DNA of 59,386 nucleotides from assembly GCA_002085445.1 (NCBI GenBank), contig NBMI01000053.1, positions 1 through 59,386 of the forward strand. The letters run 5' to 3'. Positions within the stretch are counted from its first letter, which is position 1. Every line of letters begins with the position of its first letter. Below, in pieces: positions 54,274-59,386 of the stretch. The stretch is from Candidatus Parabeggiatoa sp. nov. 2 (GTDB taxonomy: Bacteria; Pseudomonadota; Gammaproteobacteria; Beggiatoales; Beggiatoaceae). Position numbers and translations under genes: made by a program. The notes beneath the pieces were generated by a model. It searched no databases, was not told the DNA's origin, and saw only the letters and a program-made list of their open reading frames with translations.

Positions 54274-54474
54274 ATGGCAGGTGAAACTGAAGTCGCAACG
54301 ACTGTAACACATTCAGGTTTGTGGGCTGGCTCTCTCAAACCTTTCCTTATCGCTCACCCGGTTGGCGTTGCGATTATTGGTGGTGCCTTAGTTGGCACGG
54401 GTGTCTATTTCTTGGCGAAGAAATTCTCTAAACCTAAAGTAGAGGAAGAAGAGGCTGTCGCCGCCGCCGCTTAA
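54274..54474 (+). CDS. small single-pass membrane protein
   Basis: 66 residues. Excellent ribosome binding site (AAAGAGGAGA, 7 bases upstream). N-terminal 25 residues are soluble (AGETEVATTVTHSGLWAG); one membrane helix HPVGVAIIGGALVGTGVYFLA with G-x3-G spacing; then basic KKFSKPK and an acidic/alanine tail EEEEAVAAAA. No family recognised. A strong terminator follows within 20 bp, so it is a monocistronic, probably highly expressed gene. The G-rich helix suggests oligomer packing. Confidence 0.8.
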   Translation: MAGETEVATTVTHSGLWAGSLKPFLIAHPVGVAIIGGALVGTGVYFLAKKFSKPKVEEEEAVAAAA

Positions 54475-54491
54475 CGTGACATAACCACAAA

Positions 54492-54528
54492 CCCCGTTAA
54501 TTTTACAAAAAATTAACGGGTTTTTTTT
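54492..54528 (+). terminator. Rho-independent terminator
   Basis: CCCGTTAATTTT, loop ACA, AAAAATTAACGGG and eight T residues. Confidence 0.9.
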
Positions 54529-54554
54529 ATCCCCAAATTCCTCACGACAGTTAG

Positions 54555-54755
54555 GATCTGCTAAAAAATAACTTCCGCTAAAAGCTCAAGTACCCTAAAG
54601 GGCACTAAACCCAGTCAAGGGGGCAATGCCATTAAGTTAAGCTTCAGCCTCAGAATAAATTCTTACGTTTCGCGACAGGAGGCTAAAGCCTACTAATAGT
54701 GCCCTTTAGGGTACTTTAGCTTTAAGCCTTAGAATTTATTCTAAGGCGTTACGAT
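54555..54755. repeat. TAAA-loop hairpins and CTTAACTTAATGGCATTG copy
   Basis: ACCC-TAAA-GGGC, CTCAGAA-TAAA-TTCTTACG, AGGC-TAAA-GCCT, CCC-TTTA-GGG and CTTAGAA-TTTA-TTCTAAG; the dispersed CAATGCCATTAAGTTAAG lies at about 54626. Confidence 0.85.
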
Positions 54756-54980
54756 ATGGCATTGAGTCAAGGGGGAAGTTAATTTTTCTTCGATCCTTAT
54801 CAACTATCAGTTATTAGTTATCAGTTATCATACTGCATTGACAACGGTGTATTGAGATACGGAACGTACTTCAAAAGGGTGAAAATTGCTTGGCTTAAGT
54901 ATTGAGAAGCTCACTAAATAAATAAGCAAGGCTTCCCGAAGGTTCACAATTAGCAAGGCTTCCCTTCGGTTCGTTAACGT

Positions 54981-55036
54981 CACAATTCACAATTCACAAT
55001 TCACAATTCACAATTCACAATTCACAATTCACAATT
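54981..55036. repeat. CACAATT heptamers
   Basis: Eight consecutive CACAATT units, 45 bp upstream of the next start codon. Confidence 0.95.
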
Positions 55037-55081
55037 ATATACCCCCCCCTTCTCTCCACGCCAATTGGATGGAAATCGCCC

Positions 55082-57193
55082 ATGAAAAATTCTAACACCC
55101 CTCTCCTCATCAAAAGGGCACCCTCTCGCTTTGCTAGATTATTGATAATACTCAGTTTTATGTTATTCGTGCCACACGCGCAAGGTGATGAAGCCTTGCC
55201 TGGGGCCACTCCTTACTCAAAAACACTACGCTCTTCGCTCCAAGCGGCACTCGCCGCGAAAAGCCCAAACTACCAGCCCAGAACCGAGCATCTTTTCAGT
55301 AACGGCCAACCGAAATTCACCAATCGGCTTATTTTAGAAGACTCCCCTTATCTCCTACAACACGCACACAACCCAGTCAATTGGTATCCTTGGGGAAACG
55401 AAGCCTTTGAAAAAGCCAAGCGGGAAAATAAACCGATTTTCCTGTCCATTGGCTATTCCACTTGTCACTGGTGTCACGTCATGGAACGGGAAAGCTTTGA
55501 CAACATCGCCATCGCTCGCCTGATGAATGAACATTTTGTGTCTATCAAAGTGGATCGAGAACGACGGCCTCAAGTCGATGAAGTTTATATGACGGCCGTG
55601 ATGATGATAGCGGGGCGCGGAGGTTGGCCGATGTCCAGTTTTTTGACACCCGACGGTAAACCATTTTGGGGCGGCACCTATTTTAGGCCCCACACGTTCA
55701 CACGTCTGCTGCAACAAGTCGCCCAGTTATGGCAACAAAAGCGCCCCAAACTCAGCGCGCAAGCCAACTACATTGCCGCGGTAGTGAACCAAGTAACGGC
55801 CGCCAGCGGCAAAGCTCGCCAACTGGGCGACAATGCCATCCAGCAAGCGGTAACTTATATCTTAGCAAGACACGACAACTTTCAGGGCGGATTTGGTCAG
55901 GCACCCAAATTTCCCAGCGAAAATTGGCTGCTACTCTTATTGGAAACGGCCCATCGCGGCAACAAATCGGCCCTCGCCGCGGCCGAAAAAAGCCTGACGG
56001 AAATGGCACAAGGCGGTATTTATGATCAAATAGGCGGTGGCTTTCATCGCTACTCAACCGATGATCAATGGCTCGTCCCTCATTTTGAAAAAATGCTTTA
56101 TAATCAAGCGCATCTTGCAAGAGCCTATTTGCTCGCTTATCAACAGACGGGCAAGCCCGTCTATGCCAGCGTTGCCCGACAAACACTAGACTATGTGCTA
56201 CGAGAAATGACGGCCCCGCCGGACGGCTTCTATTCAGCAACCGATGCCGATAGCGAAGGTGAAGAAGGCCTATTTTTTGTCTGGACACCAACACAAATAC
56301 GCGCCGTGCTTGATAACGCACACGCCGAACTCGCACTCAGTCTTTATGATGTAACGGCGTATGGCAATTTTGAAGGTAAAAATATCCTCCACCTGCCGAT
56401 GTCTTTGGAGACGTATGCCAAACAACACGCCATCCCATTACCACAACTGATTAAAAAGGTAAATTTCATTCGTGAACGACTGCGCCGCGCCAGAGACAAG
56501 CGCGAAGCGCCTTTACGTGACGACAAAATCATCACTGCTTGGAATGGCATGATGATTACTACACTGGCTATGGCGGCCGATATTTTAAAAGATAGCCGTT
56601 ATTTAACAGCAGCGCAACGCGGCGCAACCTTTATTTGGTCAACACTCAAAAAAGGGCATGGCGAATTATGGCGCGTATCGCTGCATGGCAGCGCCTCTAT
56701 CGAGGCTCAACAAGAAGATTATGCCTACTTTGCAGAAGCACTGATTAAATTATATGATGCCAGCGGCGAAAGCGTTTGGCTAGAACGCGCCAGAGAAATA
56801 GCCGAAGGCATGTTGACACACTTTTGGGACAACGCGCAAGGCGGCTTTTTTATGAATAGAAAGGACGACACCCTACTCATGGCTCGCCCCAAAAGCCCCA
56901 CCGATAGAGCTATCCCATCCGCTAATGCCGTCGCGGTGCGCGTGTTAGCCATGTTAGCCGTCCGCACCGGCATTGAACGTTATCGTGACAAAGCCAATGC
57001 CACCCTCAACGCCTTTGCAGACGCGATTGCAAAACAACCCGGCCGTTACGCCTATATGTTACTCGCGGCTGACGAACTACTTCACGGCGAAATAGGAATG
57101 CGACGCTATGGCGCACGCGGCGCGGTGAAAGCGACAGCAAGACTGACTACCGCCGCTGCAAAAAAACCTGATTGCCACCGTCGTCAGCCTTGA
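55082..57193 (+). CDS. thioredoxin-domain protein of the YyaL/SSP411 (DUF255) family
   Basis: 703 residues in the first frame. Signal peptide ([16 protein letters not shown]). DUF255 thioredoxin-like domain: [51 protein letters not shown] (CxxC-type site CHWC), KVDREERP-type [13 protein letters not shown] and [16 protein letters not shown]. Then a six-hairpin alpha/alpha barrel ([42 protein letters not shown], split; [14 protein letters not shown]). The frame ends in DCHRRQP after a run of seven A at 57160-57166; its real C-terminal domain continues in the next frame. Role in the family is unclear; a periplasmic thiol-redox function is likely. Confidence 0.92.
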   Translation: MKNSNTPLLIKRAPSRFARLLIILSFMLFVPHAQGDEALPGATPYSKTLRSSLQAALAAKSPNYQPRTEHLFSNGQPKFTNRLILEDSPYLLQHAHNPVNWYPWGNEAFEKAKRENKPIFLSIGYSTCHWCHVMERESFDNIAIARLMNEHFVSIKVDRERRPQVDEVYMTAVMMIAGRGGWPMSSFLTPDGKPFWGGTYFRPHTFTRLLQQVAQLWQQKRPKLSAQANYIAAVVNQVTAASGKARQLGDNAIQQAVTYILARHDNFQGGFGQAPKFPSENWLLLLLETAHRGNKSALAAAEKSLTEMAQGGIYDQIGGGFHRYSTDDQWLVPHFEKMLYNQAHLARAYLLAYQQTGKPVYASVARQTLDYVLREMTAPPDGFYSATDADSEGEEGLFFVWTPTQIRAVLDNAHAELALSLYDVTAYGNFEGKNILHLPMSLETYAKQHAIPLPQLIKKVNFIRERLRRARDKREAPLRDDKIITAWNGMMITTLAMAADILKDSRYLTAAQRGATFIWSTLKKGHGELWRVSLHGSASIEAQQEDYAYFAEALIKLYDASGESVWLERAREIAEGMLTHFWDNAQGGFFMNRKDDTLLMARPKSPTDRAIPSANAVAVRVLAMLAVRTGIERYRDKANATLNAFADAIAKQPGRYAYMLLAADELLHGEIGMRRYGARGAVKATARLTTAAAKKPDCHRRQP

Positions 57194-57509
57194 AGAGTCA
57201 CAATGGCAACTCGGCCCGATATATTACCCAAACCCCAAATATCAACGCCTCTCATGGAAACAAAGCACGTTGGCACTTTATGAGGGCACTGTTCGCTTGC
57301 ATGGCAAATTGCAAATTCCTCCTAACCCTCAAATCTCCTCTAACTCCCCTTTGCGAAAGGAGGGAACCTCAAAAAATCTTGTGCCAGTCAGACTGACATT
57401 TCAGGCTTGCGATGACAAAAGCTGTTTGCCGCCAGAGGAAATGGTTTTTAAGATGTCTGTTGCTAAGAGCGTGTTTGAAAAGTCCAAGAATCAATCACTT
57501 ATAAAATAG
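57166..57509 (+). pseudogene. out-of-frame DsbD-N-like C-terminal domain of the YyaL-type gene
   Basis: One base out of frame, the sequence reads [20 protein letters not shown], then TLALYEGTVRLHGKLQI and VPVRLTFQACDDKSCLPPEE. The QAC-x4-CLPP motif is that of the DsbD alpha-like domain. Six rather than seven A at 57160-57166 would join it to the upstream gene. Residues NPQISSNSPLRKEGTSKN within it are a translated dispersed repeat (57318-57380). After SVAKSVFE the frame passes into a TTCGCTAAGAGCGTG-type repeat. Confidence 0.75.
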
Positions 57510-57539
57510 TCGATTGCTTATAAGACAATGAGTTAAGTC

Positions 57540-57715
57540 GAGTTTTGAAACACGTTCTTAGCTTTGGACGTCGTCGCGTTGGAGTCCAAAGCTTTAGCTT
57601 TGGACGTTTGTTAAATTTGAATTTTGCGTTTTTTTTACCCTGCCAAACTAAAGTTTGGACTCCTGCCTGCCAAACTAAAGTTTGGAGTCCTGCCAAACTA
57701 AAGTTTGGACTCCAC
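57540..57715. repeat. CCAAAGCTTTAGCTTTGG and CCAAACTAAAGTTTGG palindromes
   Basis: Five palindromes after the YyaL-type gene, three consecutive ones of the CCTGCCAAACTAAAGTTTGG type. No gene in 57510-57866. Confidence 0.88.
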
Positions 57716-57866
57716 TTCGGAGGTTTCTAAAACGATTTGCTCAGTGTGAAATATATCCTACCATCAGCATTAAGAGCATCAGCATTGTCTAAGTCAGTAT
57801 TGCTGTAGCCAAGGGTGCAGCGTCTAGCACTTGATTTCTTATCTACTAATACCTATGTAGGGTTAT

Positions 57867-58507
57867 ATGAGTAAGAAATATAAATTACATGAGTTTGCGT
57901 GCATTGGTTGGGCGTTCTACTAGCACATTACGACGATGGGATAACGAGGGACGTTTTGTGGCAAAGCGTACCATCTCCGATCAAAGATATTATGATGATT
58001 CCGATGTTCGCAAGGTTTTACAACTACGCGAACGCCTTTGGCAAAAAAGTCGTTGTTTCTTGCCGGGTTTCTTCAAGAAAACCGCAAAAAGACTTAGAAT
58101 CTCAACTAGATGCTATGCGATCATTTTGCCTAAATCGTGGAGTTGCAGTTGTAAAATGGGTAACTGAGATCGCTGGTGGGATGAATTTTTTTAGTCCAAA
58201 ATTCTTGAGCCAAAATCACTTCCAATTACAAGGTAAAATATCGCATATTTATATTGCACATAAAGATCGATTGGCGCGTTTTGGTTTTGACCTGATAGAT
58301 TATCTTAAAAACAAAATCATTGTGAAATTATTATTGCAAACCAAGAACCTGAAAAATAAATGGTAGAAGATTTAATGGCTATTATCCATTCGAGGCAAAA
58401 GTTTTTCATGAAAAACTTTTGCCTCGAATACCTTTTCTTGTCGGACATAAGGTTTGCGTAAATACCAGAAAATGATTAAAAGTGAGGTTAAAGATGAAAA
58501 AAGCTAA
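57867..58507 (+). pseudogene. tnpA: IS607-type serine recombinase (tnpA), multiply frameshifted
   Basis: Pieces in three frames add up to an IS607 transposase: MSKKYKLHEFA (57867), LVGRSTSTLRRWDNEGRF with RYYDDSDVRKVL (MerR-like helix-turn-helix), then VVVSCRVSSRKPQKDLESQL (catalytic Ser region), AMRSFCLNRG, GKISHIYIAHKDRLARFGFD and MVEDLMAIIHS. At least three frameshifts, a palindrome insertion (58389-58428) and a stop (TAA, 58447) separate them. The tail GLRKYQKMIKSEVKDEKS ends at 58507, overlapping the tnpB start by 14 bp, as in intact IS607 elements. Confidence 0.88.
58389..58428. repeat. 40-bp perfect palindrome inside tnpA
   Basis: TTCGAGGCAAAAGTTTTTCA followed by its exact reverse complement; no loop. 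It shares the CGAGGCAAAAGTTT arm with the palindrome inside mazE (16138-16176). Confidence 0.95.
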
Positions 58508-59386
58508 AAAGGTCACTAGAATTGCGTACAGTGATGAACTAAACCAAGCTAAATACGATGCGCTAAATGAAATAGCTAAACTATGCGGGTCTATTCGTAC
58601 AGAAGTCTGGCGCAACTACGGTTCTATTGGTGGACTTGGTGCAAAATTTCGCCCGGTGCGTTTGGTATGGATTGCTGATGAACATGTATCGATATTACCA
58701 CAAAGGATATGGCGAACCACGTTATCTGATAGTTTGGATGATATAAAAGCTAATCGTGAAGCAGCCAAAGAAAAAGTTATTCGTCATATTTTCAGAAATG
58801 TGGACGAGAAGGATAAACGTCAGGAATTATTTAAAAAGCTAAAAAATGATTCTGTTTGGGTGAATGATTCGTATTTGCGCCGTCTCATGCGTAAATATTG
58901 GAAACATGGAAAAAACCAGACTTTTAATCAAATTGTTTTAGAACCTGGCAGTTATAAGTGTTTTTCGCATAATGGTAAAAATTATATTGAAGTCATTAGC
59001 TTAAAAAGAGGATCGCTCCTTGCTATTCCTGTAGGAACTAATTACTCCATAACGGGACAAATTAGGTTAATTCTGCGAGAAGGCAAAGTTGAAATTCATT
59101 ACACGATAGACAATACTGATGAGCGTGCTTGTGGTTCTAAAGAAATTGGTATAGATAAAGGTTATACCGAAGCTTTTGTTGATTCTGAAGGTGATTTTTA
59201 TGGTAAAAATTTAGGTGAAATCTTATCAAAAGAATCTGATTATCTAAAGAAAAAATACCAAAGGCGCAATAAGATAAAAGCGGTTTTGGATCAAGTTGAA
59301 CAAAAGAATCCTAAAAAAGCTAAAAGAATACGGAAAAACAATCTTGGCCGAAAGAAGCTTAATAGGCGAAAAAAGAAGCATCAAGC
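58494..59386 (+). CDS. tnpB: IS607-type TnpB (RNA-guided nuclease family), 3' end outside window
   Basis: Open frame of 297 codons from the ATG at 58494 (MKKAKKVTRIAYSDELN) with GAGG upstream, running off the window without a stop. N-terminal part: YDALNEIAKLCGSIRTEVW, RNYGSIGG-type text, then an OB-like/wedge region (IWRTTLSDSLDDIKANREAA). RuvC-I: EIGIDKGYTEAFVDSEG with the catalytic Asp at about residue 221. Then Lys/Arg-rich helix (KKKYQRRNKIKAV). TnpB enzymes cut DNA guided by an omega/reRNA made from the element's right end, which lies beyond the window. The frame is intact although tnpA is dead. Confidence 0.9.
   Translation, partial: MKKAKKVTRIAYSDELNQAKYDALNEIAKLCGSIRTEVWRNYGSIGGLGAKFRPVRLVWIADEHVSILPQRIWRTTLSDSLDDIKANREAAKEKVIRHIFRNVDEKDKRQELFKKLKNDSVWVNDSYLRRLMRKYWKHGKNQTFNQIVLEPGSYKCFSHNGKNYIEVISLKRGSLLAIPVGTNYSITGQIRLILREGKVEIHYTIDNTDERACGSKEIGIDKGYTEAFVDSEGDFYGKNLGEILSKESDYLKKKYQRRNKIKAVLDQVEQKNPKKAKRIRKNNLGRKKLNRRKKKHQ

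Noticed and set aside
57160..57166. Programmed -1 frameshift on A-AAA-AAA
   Set aside because: The -1 frame meets TGA at once; the needed frame is +1 (or one A fewer), so classical -1 frameshifting does not join the parts.
1..59386. tRNA or rRNA genes
   Set aside because: No cloverleaf-like text with a GGTTCRANTCC arm in intergenic DNA and no rRNA landmarks; the one similar string near 15781 lies inside the mazF coding sequence.

Overview
The window looks like a piece of a large, repeat-laden genome of a filamentous or giant sulfur-oxidising gammaproteobacterium (Beggiatoaceae/Thiotrichales). This is inferred from the TAACTGA heptamer repeats (known from marine Beggiatoaceae), many other small palindromic repeats, sulfur-related transporters (YeeE/YedE, TauE/SafE), a multiheme cytochrome, and the families Uma2, DUF4058, RloAB and HEPN/NTase. 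Genes are ordinary proteobacterial genes with the standard code (TGA is a normal stop), but more than a third of the window is intergenic DNA built from repeats, and many genes are broken by single indels, by a nonsense codon or by repeats.

Layout. 0-6.5 kb: a decayed AAA-ATPase/RloB pair, a secreted protein, DUF4058, a two-gene operon of a HEPN-like DUF4145 protein and a CD-NTase-like nucleotidyltransferase, and an RHS scrap. 6.5-13.4 kb: a MotA-like/MotB-like pair resembling ZorA-ZorB with a TPR tail, followed by a MoxR ATPase, then a CopD-like membrane protein, a TPR protein and an 18-copy 28-bp array. 13.6-19.3 kb: murD, a mazEF module with a frameshifted toxin and a palindrome inside the antitoxin, TauE/SafE, and a methyltransferase scrap. 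19.5-27.9 kb: pentaheme cytochrome, a C5 methyltransferase with a convergent putative restriction enzyme, Uma2, a small periplasmic coiled-coil protein, YeeE/YedE with an in-frame TGA, and an unknown protein. 27.9-29.4 kb is repeats only.

29.5-46.3 kb: an orphan RND permease with an in-frame repeat insertion, Uma2, a small outer-membrane barrel protein, a LytTR regulator with its LytS-type kinase, then a minus-strand envelope block (ABC ATPase, FtsX-like permease, LolA-like periplasmic protein, predicted outer-membrane barrel) preceded by two paralogous exported proteins and a LamG protein. 47-54.5 kb: exported unknown protein, NAD-binding epimerase, ADP-ribosylglycohydrolase, a metallopeptidase-like protein with a broken HExxH, a single-domain response regulator, a sugar-dehydrogenase scrap, and a small membrane protein with its own terminator. 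55-59.4 kb: a YyaL-type thioredoxin-domain protein with a homopolymer frameshift and an IS607-like element (dead tnpA, open tnpB running off the window).

The strongest leads are: the ZorAB-like motor with MoxR; the HEPN-like/CD-NTase operon; a perfect palindrome found both inside mazE (in frame) and inside tnpA; and a pervasive class of hairpins whose stems differ but whose loop is almost always TAAA/TTTA. No tRNA, rRNA or CRISPR array was seen.
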